Shown here: piece after piece, positions 16,962-26,550 of the stretch
How positions within the stretch are numbered: the stretch's first letter is position 1
Layout of the letters: each line of letters begins with the position of its first letter
Source of the DNA: Campylobacter concisus
GTDB taxonomy: Bacteria; Campylobacterota; Campylobacteria; Campylobacterales; Campylobacteraceae
Reading direction: 5' to 3'
NCBI RefSeq assembly: GCF_003048405.1
Contig: NZ_PIQS01000001.1
Span: 620,001-684,000, forward strand
Length of the DNA stretch: 64,000 nucleotides
The notes under the pieces: model-generated
Databases searched by the model: none
What the model was told of the DNA's origin: nothing
What the model saw: the letters and a program-made list of their open reading frames with translations, nothing else
Position numbers and translations under genes: made by a program

Positions 16962-18391
16962 TAGATATCCTTTTTGTTCTAAATTCGGATAGTAATTTAT
17001 TGCAAGTGTTTGAATTATTAAATTTAAAAAAGTGTAATAATATATTGGTTCTTACAACACATAAAATGTATGAAAATGAAATTGAATATTTTAAAATACT
17101 TGGAGATTATAAATTTATTTTTTATACATTTAGTGATTTTTTAAATGATACCATAATGGAGACAATTGACTATATGGCTTTGCAGCATATTGGTAGGCAT
17201 TTATTTGATTTTAGATTGTATATGGATCAAATTGTAAAATATAAAAACAAAGAGGTTATAGATCAAATAAATAAAAAATACGATATAAACTCGGTTATAT
17301 CCGATGATGGTTTAGGTATTGATTATAATGTTTTTGCTAGTCAATATCAGACAATACCGGTGGAATATTTTGGTAAAAGAAAATGTATTAATTTTAAAAA
17401 AAATATTATTATAAAAATTATTGAGAAGATTAATTCGATCCTTACTAATAAGTTAGAAATTAATATATTTGAGTTTAAAAATATGAAGTATATCTTTTAT
17501 GGCAATATAGGACGTTTAAAATTACGGTCTATAAAATCTTTTCAAAAATTCGTTAACATTATGTATTTATCTTACTTGGGTATAAAAAAAAGTACGACAA
17601 TTTGTACAACTATTCATGAATATAATAGGCGGCTATTTAAATATTTTGAAAGAATTTACGTATTTACTGATGGTTTTTTTCCATCAAATTATCCAGAGAG
17701 CTATTTGAATATGTTTGATGATAACGTTGTATTTGTGCCAGATACTTTTGTAAATAAAAAATGGTTTCGACTATTTGGTAGAGCAACTAGACCTATATTT
17801 AACTTTCAAAGAAAAGTACTGTTTAAAAAAGTTGAGACCGAAAGTATCACTAGTGTTTTATTAGTATTAAATCATGCTGGAGATTGGACATCGCTTATAA
17901 ATAGAAGCGATACTGATCTTTTAGTTTCTGCTTTTGGAAATTTAGCAAAAAAATTCTCTTCTATGAAATTTACTATTAGACCACATCCTACAATGATACA
18001 TTCTGAGCATGAAGGGATAAATTCTATAAATAGAATTACTGAATATGTTAAATACCTAAACTTAAAAAATTTAAAAATATCAAAGAGTTCTTTACAAGAT
18101 GATTTATTTAATAACGACTTAATTGTAGGCGAATATTCAAATGTACTTGTTCAAGGATTTGAGATTGGAAAGTTGGGATTGATAGTAAATTTAACAAATC
18201 GTAGAAATTTCATGAAAGATTTTTCTGAGCTTGGTTTTTTAACGGTGGAAAATTTACAATTACTTGTAGCTTTTTTTGAAGAGATATCAGATGATTTGTT
18301 TCTTAAGATAAAAAAACAAAATTTGGCTGTTGAAAAATTTAATAAATTACAAAAACAATTTCTTGGAATAAGAGATGAAGCAAATAGTTAA
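16934..18391 (+). CDS. Putative GT-B-type glycosyl/glycerophospho-transferase, TTG start
   Basis: I do not recognise this 485-residue protein with certainty. It starts at TTG 16934 with AAGGAG eight bases upstream, inside the end of the previous gene. The C-terminal half has FTIRPHPTMIHSEHEG (about 350-365) and VGEYSNVLVQGFEIGKLGLIVNL (about 396-418 by landmark), resembling the RPHP and S-x-x-x-x-E-x-x-x-x-G-x-P patterns of capsule transferases and CDP-glycerol glycerophosphotransferases. The first 120 residues have Rossmann-like strands (DILFVLNSD, NILVLTTH). It most likely moves the CMP-activated unit made by its neighbours. Very AT-rich. Confidence 0.5.
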   Translation: MDIKKSKEIIDILFVLNSDSNLLQVFELLNLKKCNNILVLTTHKMYENEIEYFKILGDYKFIFYTFSDFLNDTIMETIDYMALQHIGRHLFDFRLYMDQIVKYKNKEVIDQINKKYDINSVISDDGLGIDYNVFASQYQTIPVEYFGKRKCINFKKNIIIKIIEKINSILTNKLEINIFEFKNMKYIFYGNIGRLKLRSIKSFQKFVNIMYLSYLGIKKSTTICTTIHEYNRRLFKYFERIYVFTDGFFPSNYPESYLNMFDDNVVFVPDTFVNKKWFRLFGRATRPIFNFQRKVLFKKVETESITSVLLVLNHAGDWTSLINRSDTDLLVSAFGNLAKKFSSMKFTIRPHPTMIHSEHEGINSINRITEYVKYLNLKNLKISKSSLQDDLFNNDLIVGEYSNVLVQGFEIGKLGLIVNLTNRRNFMKDFSELGFLTVENLQLLVAFFEEISDDLFLKIKKQNLAVEKFNKLQKQFLGIRDEANS

Positions 18392-19169
18392 AAATTTAAT
18401 ACCTCCAGTTTTAATGGATATCTTTAGAAAAATAAAACCAAATAAATACGGTTGGAAGGGTAGTTATAATACTTGGGAAGAAGCCCAAAAGGTATCCATT
18501 GGCTATGATAGCAAAGAAATACTCCAAAAGGTCAGAGCCTCTCTTTTAAAGGTTAAAAACAAAGAAGCTGTTTTTGAGAGAGATAGTGTAATATTTGATA
18601 AGATCCAATATTCTTGGCCACTACTAGCTGGACTAATGTATGCTTGTGTAAAATCCAAAGGAGAGCTTAGGGTACTTGACTTTGGTGGAAGTTTAGGAAG
18701 CACTTATTTTCAAAATAAAAAATTCTTAGATGAAATTGATGAAGTTTCTTGGGGTATTGTTGAGCAAAAGCATTTTGTTGACGTTGGTAAAAAAGATTTT
18801 CAAGATAGTAGGCTAAAATTCTATTATGATATAGAAACTTGTAAGAAAGAACAGAATCCAAATATTTTAGTTTTATCAAGTGTTTTACAGTATATTGAAA
18901 AGCCTTATGAATTGATAAAGAGTATATTAAAAAATAGTTTTGATTTTATTTTGATAGACAGAACTCCTTTTGCAAAAAAGAGGCAAATCAGACTACAAAT
19001 GGTTCCGCCTCAAATTTATGATGCTAGTTATCCATGTTGGTTCTTTGAAGAAAATGAGTTACTGCATTTCTTAAAAGACCAAGGATACGTTGTTATCGAA
19101 GAGTATGATGCCCTAGACGGAAAATGTGAAGATTGCTATTTCAAAGGATATATTTTAAAAGGATTCTAA
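18375..19169 (+). CDS. Putative methyltransferase, TIGR04325-like
   Basis: A 264-residue protein with a class I SAM methyltransferase core: LRVLDFGGSLGSTYF (about 95-109) as motif I, NILVLSSVLQYIEKPYELI as the central part, and FDFILIDRTPFA. The N-terminal YGWKGSYNTWEEAQKVSIGYD is typical of the TIGR04325 family found in O-antigen and capsule loci. The substrate is unknown; with an aminosugar pathway close by, N- or O-methylation of a sugar is plausible. It overlaps the previous gene by 17 bases and the next start by one base. Confidence 0.7.
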   Translation: MKQIVKNLIPPVLMDIFRKIKPNKYGWKGSYNTWEEAQKVSIGYDSKEILQKVRASLLKVKNKEAVFERDSVIFDKIQYSWPLLAGLMYACVKSKGELRVLDFGGSLGSTYFQNKKFLDEIDEVSWGIVEQKHFVDVGKKDFQDSRLKFYYDIETCKKEQNPNILVLSSVLQYIEKPYELIKSILKNSFDFILIDRTPFAKKRQIRLQMVPPQIYDASYPCWFFEENELLHFLKDQGYVVIEEYDALDGKCEDCYFKGYILKGF

Positions 19170-20119
19170 TGTCATATAATTACTGTACTCTTTTTGATAG
19201 CAATTATCTAACTCGTGGCTTAGCTATGTATGAGTCTCTTAAAAAAAATAGCGATAAATTTCATCTATATATTTTTTCTTTTGATGATAGAAGCTACAAA
19301 GTTCTAAAAGAGTTAAAATTAGAAGCAGCGACAATAATTCAGCTTGAAGAATTTGAAGATGATGAACTTTTAAATATAAAAAAAAGTAGAACACCAGGCG
19401 AATATTGCTGGACTTGTACACCTTCGATTATTAAGTACTGCATAGAAAAATATAATCTTAGTAGTTGTACGTATCTTGATGCAGATTTGTATTTTTTCTC
19501 AAATCCAACCGTTCTTATTGAGGAGCTGGGTGAAAAGTCCGTTTTAATAACAGAGCATAGATATACTAAAGAATATGATCAAAGTAAAACTAGCGGGATA
19601 TATTGTGTACAGTTTATGACTTTTAAAAATGATAAAAATGGAATAGAAGTACTAAACTGGTGGAGAAATGCTTGTAATGAGTGGTGTTATGCTAGATTTG
19701 AAGATGGCAAATTCGGCGATCAAAAATATTTAGATGATTGGTTAAATAGATTTAATGGGGTCTACTCTTTAAAAAATTTAGGCGGCGGAGTTGCACCTTG
19801 GAATATTCAACAATATGATCTTTCTAAAAAAGAATTTGAGCTAATTTTTTATCATTTTCATGGTTTTAAATTTTTAGAAAATAACAAGTTAGAATTTGGA
19901 AATTATAAACTAAGAAAATTCGATTTAAAAAATTTATATAAGCCATATATATCTCACTTGGAAGATATAAAAATACGGTTAGAAGAGCTAGGGTATAAAT
20001 ATGATTTTCATGGAACGACAAAACTTAAAAAAAGTTGGAAGACGCCACTTATAAAAATTAAAAGATGGATAAGAAATACTTATAATGTTTACGATAAAAA
20101 TTATATTTTAGGACTATGA
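19169..20119 (+). CDS. GT-A glycosyltransferase with DXD motif
   Basis: A 316-residue protein opening YNYCTLFDSNYLTRGLAMYESL, a pattern of processive-fold sugar transferases that begin with a nucleotide-binding strand and a free acceptor-side loop. TYLDADLYFFSNP (about 99-111) carries the DXD metal-binding motif. GGGVAPWNIQQY and FYHFHGFK follow, as in GT8-like enzymes. The ATG at 19169 shares its A with the preceding TAA; an upstream in-frame ATG at 19133 lies deep in the methyltransferase gene and is rejected. Donor and acceptor are unknown. Confidence 0.7.
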   Translation: MSYNYCTLFDSNYLTRGLAMYESLKKNSDKFHLYIFSFDDRSYKVLKELKLEAATIIQLEEFEDDELLNIKKSRTPGEYCWTCTPSIIKYCIEKYNLSSCTYLDADLYFFSNPTVLIEELGEKSVLITEHRYTKEYDQSKTSGIYCVQFMTFKNDKNGIEVLNWWRNACNEWCYARFEDGKFGDQKYLDDWLNRFNGVYSLKNLGGGVAPWNIQQYDLSKKEFELIFYHFHGFKFLENNKLEFGNYKLRKFDLKNLYKPYISHLEDIKIRLEELGYKYDFHGTTKLKKSWKTPLIKIKRWIRNTYNVYDKNYILGL

Positions 20120-20479
20120 ATGGCTTATATTATCGATTTGCCGACATTTAAAGATGAAAGAGGTGGGCTTACAGTCATGGAAAAGCTGCTTCCATTTGAG
20201 ATAAAGAGATTTTATTGCATATATGGCGTGACTCAAAAAAGGGGTGGCCATAGGCATAAAAAGACTATTCAAGCTTTAATATGTCTTGATGGAAGTTGTG
20301 AAGTATATGTCAATGACGGGCAAAAAAAAGGAATATTTTTACTAGATAGCCCTTCAAAGTGCTTGTTGCTCAAGCCAGAAGATTGGCATACTATGGATAA
20401 ATTTACGAAAGGCTCTACTCTATTAGTTTTTGCCTCAGAGTTTTATAATAAAGATGATTATATTAGTGAGGAGTATTGA
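20120..20479 (+). CDS. dTDP-4-keto-6-deoxyhexose 3,4-ketoisomerase (FdtA/QdtA-like)
   Basis: A 119-residue single-domain cupin of the WxcM-like/FdtA family. It moves the keto group from C4 to C3 of dTDP-4-keto-6-deoxyglucose. RGGHRHKKTIQALICLDGSCEVYV (landmark 41-64) holds the HxH pair at His44 and His46 expected at the active site. It abuts the aminotransferase gene and is followed by rmlA and rmlB, making a complete route to a dTDP-3-amino-3,6-dideoxyhexose. Whether the product is the galacto (Fuc3N) or gluco (Qui3N) form cannot be told by eye. Confidence 0.85.
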   Translation: MAYIIDLPTFKDERGGLTVMEKLLPFEIKRFYCIYGVTQKRGGHRHKKTIQALICLDGSCEVYVNDGQKKGIFLLDSPSKCLLLKPEDWHTMDKFTKGSTLLVFASEFYNKDDYISEEY

Positions 20480-21565
20480 ATGATTGAGTATGAAAATTTA
20501 AAACTAGCGAATGAAAAGTTATTTAATAAGTATAAAGAGAGTTTTAACGATTTTCTGAATAGCGGTTGGTTTATTCTAGGAGATCAAGTAAAAAAATTTG
20601 AAGAAAATTTTGCCTCTTTTTGTAATGTAAAACACTGCATAGGGGTTGCAAGCGGCCTTGACGCTCTAATCTTGGCGATAGACGCATGTAATTTTCCTAA
20701 AAATAGTGAGATAATAGTACCGTCTAATACGTATATAGCAACTATTTTGGCAATTGTTAGAAATGGATTTAAACCTATTTTGGTTGAGCCTGATATAAAT
20801 ACATACAATATAGATCCAAATAGAATTGAAGAAAAAATAACTAAAAATACAAGAGCGATTATAGTTGTGCATTTATATGGCAAAGCTTGTGATATGGATA
20901 AAATTTGCTCTATTGCAAATCAATATGATTTAAAGATAATTGAAGATGTAGCGCAGGCACATGGAGCTAAATTCAAAGACAAAATGGTTGGTGGCTTTGG
21001 CATAGGATGTTTTAGTTTTTATCCAACAAAAAATTTAGGGGCATTGGGTGATGCCGGAGCTATTACTACAAATGATGAGAATTTAGCAAAGATATTTCGA
21101 TCTCTTAGAAACTACGGCTCTGCTATAAAATACTATAATGATGAGCTAGGCTATAACTCAAGATTGGATGAAATTCAAGCTGGGTTTTTATCAGCCAAGC
21201 TTGAAATTTTAGATGACATTACAAATCATAAAAGAGAGTTGGCTAAGATCTATTTAGAAAATTTGGATGATAGGTTTGTAAAACCTGTTGTGGATAGGGA
21301 TTATTTTGATGTTTATCATATATTCAATGTTAGACATAAAAATAGAGATGAACTGAAAAATTATCTTTTTGAAAATGAAATAAAAACCGAAATACATTAT
21401 CCATTGCCTCCACATAGACAAAAATCTATGCAAGGCATAATAGAGGGACGGTATCCGATAAGCGAGGAGATACACAATACAACCCTAAGCTTGCCAATAT
21501 CTTATTTTCACAAGAAAGAAAATATATTAAAAATTTGCGATATTATGAATGGGTGGTATAAATGA
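20480..21565 (+). CDS. dTDP-3-keto-6-deoxyhexose 3-aminotransferase (FdtB/QdtB-like)
   Basis: A 361-residue DegT/DnrJ/EryC1 family PLP aminotransferase. [13 protein letters not shown] binds the cofactor phosphate, [11 protein letters not shown] holds the Asp for the PLP nitrogen, and [17 protein letters not shown] carries the Schiff-base Lys184. [28 protein letters not shown] is typical of 3-aminotransferases acting on dTDP-3-keto sugars (landmark only). It starts one base after the ketoisomerase stop and overlaps rmlA by four bases. No N-acyltransferase of the FdtC/QdtC type follows. Confidence 0.88.
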   Translation: MIEYENLKLANEKLFNKYKESFNDFLNSGWFILGDQVKKFEENFASFCNVKHCIGVASGLDALILAIDACNFPKNSEIIVPSNTYIATILAIVRNGFKPILVEPDINTYNIDPNRIEEKITKNTRAIIVVHLYGKACDMDKICSIANQYDLKIIEDVAQAHGAKFKDKMVGGFGIGCFSFYPTKNLGALGDAGAITTNDENLAKIFRSLRNYGSAIKYYNDELGYNSRLDEIQAGFLSAKLEILDDITNHKRELAKIYLENLDDRFVKPVVDRDYFDVYHIFNVRHKNRDELKNYLFENEIKTEIHYPLPPHRQKSMQGIIEGRYPISEEIHNTTLSLPISYFHKKENILKICDIMNGWYK

Positions 21566-22437
21566 AAGGAATAATTTTAGCCGGCGGAAGCGGGACCAGG
21601 CTTTATCCAATTACAAAGGGTATAGTTAAGCAGTTGTTGCCAATTTACAATAAGCCAATGATCTATTATCCATTGTCAGTACTTATGCTTGCTAATATCA
21701 AAGAAATTTTGATCATTTCTACTCCAAAAGATATAGATAGATTTAAGGATATATTCGGAGATGGAAGCGGTTTAGGATTAGATATCCAGTATGCCATACA
21801 AAATCATCCAAATGGACTTGCAGAAGCTTTTATAATAGGTGAAAAATTTATAGGAAATGATGACGTTTGTTTGGTACTTGGTGATAATCTCATATATGGC
21901 GAAGGTCTAATAAAACTACTTGAAAATAGCAAACAAAAAGTAGAAAATGATAAAAAGGGAGTTGTGTTTGGTTATTACGTCGATGATGCATCGGCTTATG
22001 GCGTTGTTGAATTTGATAAAAATAAAAAGGCTATAAGCATTGAGGAAAAACCAAAGAGCCCAAAGAGTAACTATGCTGTAATAGGTTTGTATTTTTATCC
22101 AAATGACGTCGTGCAAATAGCTAAAAATGTTAAGCCGTCAGATAGAGGTGAGTTGGAAATAACTACTATAAATCAAGAGTATTTAAGGCAAGAAAAGCTA
22201 TATGTAGAGGTTTTAGGTAGGGGGTATGCATGGCTTGATACCGGAACGCATGAAAGTTTGCTGGAAGCTAGTAATTTTATAGAGGTAATAGAAAAAAGGC
22301 AAGGGCTGAAAATAGCTTGTATAGAAGAGATAGCTTATAAAAAGGGGTATATTTCAAAAGAACAGCTAATAGCGTTAGGAAACGAGTTATCTAAAAATAG
22401 CTATGGGAAATATCTTCTAAAGGTAGCTAATACATGA
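21562..22437 (+). CDS. rmlA: Glucose-1-phosphate thymidylyltransferase
   Basis: RmlA makes dTDP-glucose from glucose-1-phosphate and d[16 protein letters not shown] lies at residues 8-20, [17 protein letters not shown] follows, [10 protein letters not shown] holds the Asp, [21 protein letters not shown] and [18 protein letters not shown] are family hallmarks (landmarks). At 291 residues it is standard. It overlaps its neighbours by four bases on both sides, so it is co-translated with rmlB and the aminotransferase. rmlC and rmlD are absent, so the product is not dTDP-rhamnose. Confidence 0.97.
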   Translation: MKGIILAGGSGTRLYPITKGIVKQLLPIYNKPMIYYPLSVLMLANIKEILIISTPKDIDRFKDIFGDGSGLGLDIQYAIQNHPNGLAEAFIIGEKFIGNDDVCLVLGDNLIYGEGLIKLLENSKQKVENDKKGVVFGYYVDDASAYGVVEFDKNKKAISIEEKPKSPKSNYAVIGLYFYPNDVVQIAKNVKPSDRGELEITTINQEYLRQEKLYVEVLGRGYAWLDTGTHESLLEASNFIEVIEKRQGLKIACIEEIAYKKGYISKEQLIALGNELSKNSYGKYLLKVANT

Positions 22438-23459
22438 ACACCATTTTAGTAACTGGCGGTGCCGGCTTCATAGGGTCAAACTTCGTGCCGTATTTTTTAG
22501 AGAAGCATCCATACTATCGATTGGTAATTTTGGATCTTCTGACATATGCGGGGAATTTAGAAAATTTAAAAGAGTGCGAAAAAAATCAAAATTATAAATT
22601 TATCAAAGGAGATATTTGTAATAGAGGATTGGTAGAATTTATATTTAAAGAATATGATGTGAAGAGTGTTATTCATTTTGCTGCTGAATCTCATGTGGAC
22701 AACTCAATAAAAAGTCCAGACGTATTTATACAGACAAATATAAATGGAACTTTTACCTTGGTAGATGTGGCTTATAAACATTGGATGAAAGGCCCGTTTA
22801 GCTATAAGGAGGAGTATAAAAACTCGAGATTTCATCATATTAGCACAGATGAGGTTTATGGAACCCTTGGCCTTGATCCAGATGAACTATTTACCGAAAG
22901 AACACCGTATGCACCGAATTCTCCGTATTCAGCATCTAAGGCCTCATCTGATATGATAGTTAGATCATATCATGAGACATATGGACTAAATACGGTAATT
23001 ACAAATTGTTCAAATAACTATGGTCCAAAGCAACACGACGAGAAATTTATACCGACAATTATAAAAAATGCCCTTGTAAAAAAACCAATACCGGTCTATG
23101 GCGATGGTAAAAATGTAAGGGATTGGTTATATGTACTTGATCACTGCAAGGGAATAGACGCCGTATTTCATGGCGGGAAAAGTGGTGAAACATATAATAT
23201 TGGAGGAAGAAACGAAAAGACTAATATAGAAATAGTTAATGCCATTACAACTATTTTGGACAAAGAGGTACCGATTTCAAATTTCTCATATAAGGATTTA
23301 GTCACATTTGTGAAAGATAGAGCCGGACATGATAGGAGATATGCTATTGATGCGAGCAAGATAGAAAATGATCTAAGATGGAGAGCGGATGAGAATTTTG
23401 ATAGCGGAATAGTGAAAACTATCAAGTGGTATTTAAGAAAGTATCAATGTGTATATTAA
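22434..23459 (+). CDS. rmlB: dTDP-glucose 4,6-dehydratase
   Basis: RmlB turns dTDP-glucose into dTDP-4-keto-6-deoxyglucose with [15 protein letters not shown] starts at residue 6, [12 protein letters not shown] follows, STDEVYG holds the catalytic Thr-Asp-Glu, and [12 protein letters not shown] the Tyr and Lys. [17 protein letters not shown] is typical. At 341 residues it is normal. It supplies the ketoisomerase at 20120. Confidence 0.97.
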   Translation: MNTILVTGGAGFIGSNFVPYFLEKHPYYRLVILDLLTYAGNLENLKECEKNQNYKFIKGDICNRGLVEFIFKEYDVKSVIHFAAESHVDNSIKSPDVFIQTNINGTFTLVDVAYKHWMKGPFSYKEEYKNSRFHHISTDEVYGTLGLDPDELFTERTPYAPNSPYSASKASSDMIVRSYHETYGLNTVITNCSNNYGPKQHDEKFIPTIIKNALVKKPIPVYGDGKNVRDWLYVLDHCKGIDAVFHGGKSGETYNIGGRNEKTNIEIVNAITTILDKEVPISNFSYKDLVTFVKDRAGHDRRYAIDASKIENDLRWRADENFDSGIVKTIKWYLRKYQCVY

Positions 23460-23468
23460 GGCCTATTA

Positions 23469-24221
23469 GTGTTGCAAGAAATTTATTATAAAAATTATGA
23501 AGAAAGACCCACAAGACTTAGCGTAATTACAGCAACTTATAATGCAAAAAAATTCTTACCTAGATTAATAAAAAGTCTACAAGAGCAAGTCGATAAAGAT
23601 TTTGAGTGGATCATTTCTGATGGAGTGTCTAGCGATAATACTTTAGAAATTTTAAAAAATACGAATGGGATAAACATAAAAGTGATTTCTAGCGATGACT
23701 TTGGGATTTATGATGCTTTAAATAGAGGTATAAAAGCTTGTAATGGAGAATTCTATCTTGTTATCGGTGCTGATGATGAGCTTTATCCAAATGCCATTCA
23801 AGATTATAAGAAAGCCATAGGAGATGATGTGGACATAATAACAGCTTGTATTGATACTAATAATGGCAAAATTGAGCCAAATGGTGGACCAAGATGGCTA
23901 AAGGCACAAGCTCACTACATCTCTGGACATGCTGTAGGCTCAATATATCGCACAAGTCTTCATCAAAAACTTGGTTACTATTCAAGAAAATTTCCAATAG
24001 TAGCAGATCAGCTATTTGTACTAACTGCTGCAAATTATGGAGCAAAGATAAAAGTTATAAAAAGTATTGTCGGTAAATTTTCAAATGATGGAGTTAGTAG
24101 CATTGATATGTTAGGAACTCTTTGTGAATTTTATAGAGTTCAAATAGCTATGGGTGAAAATAAATTTGTACAAACTACTCTATTTATTTTAAGACTTATT
24201 AAAAATTTTAGAAAATTATAA
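23469..24221 (+). CDS. Family 2 glycosyltransferase, GTG start
   Basis: A 250-residue GT2 enzyme. LSVITATYNAKKFLPRLIKSL gives the GT-A nucleotide strand, WIISDGVSSDNTLEIL the central part, DFGIYDALNRGIKACNGEF a hallmark of WcaA/WbbD-like enzymes, and IGADDELYP the DXD-like metal site. AAGG seven bases upstream of GTG 23469 decides the start; no in-frame ATG exists near. It follows rmlB by nine bases. Sugar specificity cannot be read. Confidence 0.85.
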   Translation: MLQEIYYKNYEERPTRLSVITATYNAKKFLPRLIKSLQEQVDKDFEWIISDGVSSDNTLEILKNTNGINIKVISSDDFGIYDALNRGIKACNGEFYLVIGADDELYPNAIQDYKKAIGDDVDIITACIDTNNGKIEPNGGPRWLKAQAHYISGHAVGSIYRTSLHQKLGYYSRKFPIVADQLFVLTAANYGAKIKVIKSIVGKFSNDGVSSIDMLGTLCEFYRVQIAMGENKFVQTTLFILRLIKNFRKL

Positions 24222-24231
24222 AGATATATAA

Positions 24232-25212
24232 ATGAAAGACTATGATATATCCATAATAGTGCCTATTTATAATGTGGAGAAATATATAAAAAAGTGTGTA
24301 ACTACGCTTTTAGAGCAAGACTATAACAATATAGAGTATATTTTTGTAAATGATTGTACTCCAGATAGTTCTATGAAAATTTTGAAGGATATTATTGAAA
24401 GATACCCAAATAGAAAAGATGATATAAAAATTATCAACAATATAAAAAATAGTGGATCAAGTCTTACTAGAAAATACGGTTTGGATGCTTCAAGTGGTAA
24501 ATATATTTTGTTTGTAGATAGTGACGACTGGGTCGATAAAGATATGGTAAGTTCTTTGATGAGTGAAGCTAGAAAAAGTTATGCAGACATGGTTTGTTTT
24601 GACTATATTAAAGAATTTAATAAAAAAAGCATTGTAAAAAGTTTTTTTTATACAAAAAATCATCCAAAGTCTAATTTGAACTTCGTAAAAGCTATTTTAT
24701 CTCATGAAATTTCTGTTTCCATGTGTGATAAATTGGTTAAAAGAGAGCTTTATGAAAATGTTGAATTTCCACATTTTTCGCACTGTGAAGATAGTTTTGT
24801 AAATTTACAACTTTTTTATGAAGCAAAAAAAATTACTTACATTGCAAAACCATTTTATCACTATAGAACAAATCCTAATTCACTTTCTAGTAGTTTTTCA
24901 AATAATAAAAAAGCTCTTGATGATTTTGCTGATTTTAGCAGAGCTGTAAAGAATTTTTTGATACAAAAAGATCTTTTTGATGAATATTTTAAATTTCATA
25001 TTCCTACTATTTTAAAATTTACTTTGGATTATTCTGAAAGTGACTTCAATAAACAAATAAATGCCATATGCCCAGAAGCAAATAATATAAAATATGTTTT
25101 TCAAATCAATAGAAATATAATCTATAAAATTTTATATAGCACTGTTTTTATGGGGTTTCCGCAAATTTTTGTTTTTGCAAAAAAAGTATTTATTAGGCTT
25201 AGAAATTTTTAG
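24232..25212 (+). CDS. Family 2 glycosyltransferase
   Basis: A 326-residue GT2 enzyme: ISIIVPIYNVEKYIKKCV at the N-terminus, YIFVNDCTPDSSMKIL in the core, and LFVDSDDWVDKDMVSSL with the metal-binding DSDD. CDKLVKRELYENV and HFSHCEDSF resemble enzymes that add hexosamine or galactose in O-antigen loci. It sits 10 bp after the preceding GT2 gene. Donor unknown. Confidence 0.86.
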   Translation: MKDYDISIIVPIYNVEKYIKKCVTTLLEQDYNNIEYIFVNDCTPDSSMKILKDIIERYPNRKDDIKIINNIKNSGSSLTRKYGLDASSGKYILFVDSDDWVDKDMVSSLMSEARKSYADMVCFDYIKEFNKKSIVKSFFYTKNHPKSNLNFVKAILSHEISVSMCDKLVKRELYENVEFPHFSHCEDSFVNLQLFYEAKKITYIAKPFYHYRTNPNSLSSSFSNNKKALDDFADFSRAVKNFLIQKDLFDEYFKFHIPTILKFTLDYSESDFNKQINAICPEANNIKYVFQINRNIIYKILYSTVFMGFPQIFVFAKKVFIRLRNF

Positions 25213-25233
25213 ACTCATATGATTGGAGTTGCT

Positions 25234-26364
25234 ATGAAAATTTTTATAATTGGTAATGTCTCGTCTATGATGATAAATTTCAGAGAAGAGCTCATAAAAC
25301 TACTTGTATCAAAAGGGCATGATGTCTACTGTTTAGTTAGTGACTACAATGAAGAAAGTAGAAAAAAAATAATCTCATTGGGTGCAACACCGCTTGACCA
25401 TACTTTAAATACAAAAGGGCTAAATCCATTTAAAGATATCATTGCTATATATGATTTGGTTAAGCTATTTAGGCAGCATAGGCCAGATGCGGTTTTTTCT
25501 TTTTTTGTTAAACCAGTTATTTTTGCAACTATAGCCGCAAAAATAGCAAGAGTATCACGAATAGTAGGCATGATAGAAGGGCTTGGCGGAGCTTTTACAG
25601 TTCATAAAAATGGGCAAACAAAAAAGGCGAAAATTATCAAAACTATACAAGTTCTTTTATATAAAATTTCACTACCATCTCTTGACGAGCTTATATTTTT
25701 AAATAATGACGATAAAAAGGATTTGATTGATAGATACAATATAAAAGTAAAGTCCATAAATATATTAGGTGGTATAGGTGTTGATCTTGATAAATTCTCA
25801 TATACTAAAGCACCTACTGATCCTATAAGTTTTATTTTTATAGCAAGACTTCTTGCAGAAAAGGGAATATTTGAGTATTTAGAGGCAGCTAAAATCGTAA
25901 AAGAAAAATATAAAGATGTAAAATTTTATATATTTGGTAGTTTTGATGAGCACAATCCATTTGGATTAACACAAGAAGAACTAAAACCTTATCTTGATAG
26001 TGGCGTAGTTATATATCCTGGCTTCGTAAATGATATAAAAGAACGGATAGTGAATAGTTCCATTTTTGTCTTGCCTTCGTATTACAGAGAAGGTGTGCCA
26101 AGAAGTACGCAGGAAGCCATGGCAATAGGAAGGGTAGTAATAACCACAAATAGCGTAGGATGTAGAGAAACTGTTGAAGATGGAGTAAATGGATTCTTGG
26201 TGCCACCATTCGATAGTAAAATTTTGGCACAAAAGATGATTTATTTTATACAAAATCCAGAAATGATAGTCCAAATGGGTATAGAAAGCAGAAAAATAGC
26301 TGAAGTAAAATTTAATATAAATGAAAAAAATGGAAGACTTGCAAAGATTATTATTGGAAAATAG
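25234..26364 (+). CDS. Family 4 glycosyltransferase
   Basis: A 376-residue GT-B, GT4-family enzyme. The N-terminal domain has SMMINFREELIKLLVSKGHDV and FSFFVKPVIFATIAAKIA; the C-terminal domain has FIFIARLLAEKGIFEYLEAA and the E-x7-E motif in EGVPRSTQEAMAIGR. I chose ATG 25234 because TTGGAG lies five bases upstream; the ATG at 25219 has no ribosome site. It resembles retaining transferases such as PglA-type enzymes that add the second sugar of a repeat unit. Last gene of the locus. Confidence 0.85.
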   Translation: MKIFIIGNVSSMMINFREELIKLLVSKGHDVYCLVSDYNEESRKKIISLGATPLDHTLNTKGLNPFKDIIAIYDLVKLFRQHRPDAVFSFFVKPVIFATIAAKIARVSRIVGMIEGLGGAFTVHKNGQTKKAKIIKTIQVLLYKISLPSLDELIFLNNDDKKDLIDRYNIKVKSINILGGIGVDLDKFSYTKAPTDPISFIFIARLLAEKGIFEYLEAAKIVKEKYKDVKFYIFGSFDEHNPFGLTQEELKPYLDSGVVIYPGFVNDIKERIVNSSIFVLPSYYREGVPRSTQEAMAIGRVVITTNSVGCRETVEDGVNGFLVPPFDSKILAQKMIYFIQNPEMIVQMGIESRKIAEVKFNINEKNGRLAKIIIGK

Positions 26365-26550
26365 CACATTACTATTTTTTACTTTTTTAATTTATAGTAT
26401 TAAAGATTTTAATTTAAAAATTTAGACTTATCTTTAGCGGGCTTATCATGATTTAAATAATAAAACCAAGACAAGCTGGTTAGTTTTTTAAACTAGACTT
26501 CTAACCCACTAGTCCACCAACAGTTTTTGTATTGTTCCTATTAGCCTTTT

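Noticed and set aside
21562..23459. dTDP-rhamnose pathway
   Set aside because: rmlC and rmlD are absent, and the adjoining ketoisomerase and aminotransferase point to a 3-amino sugar.
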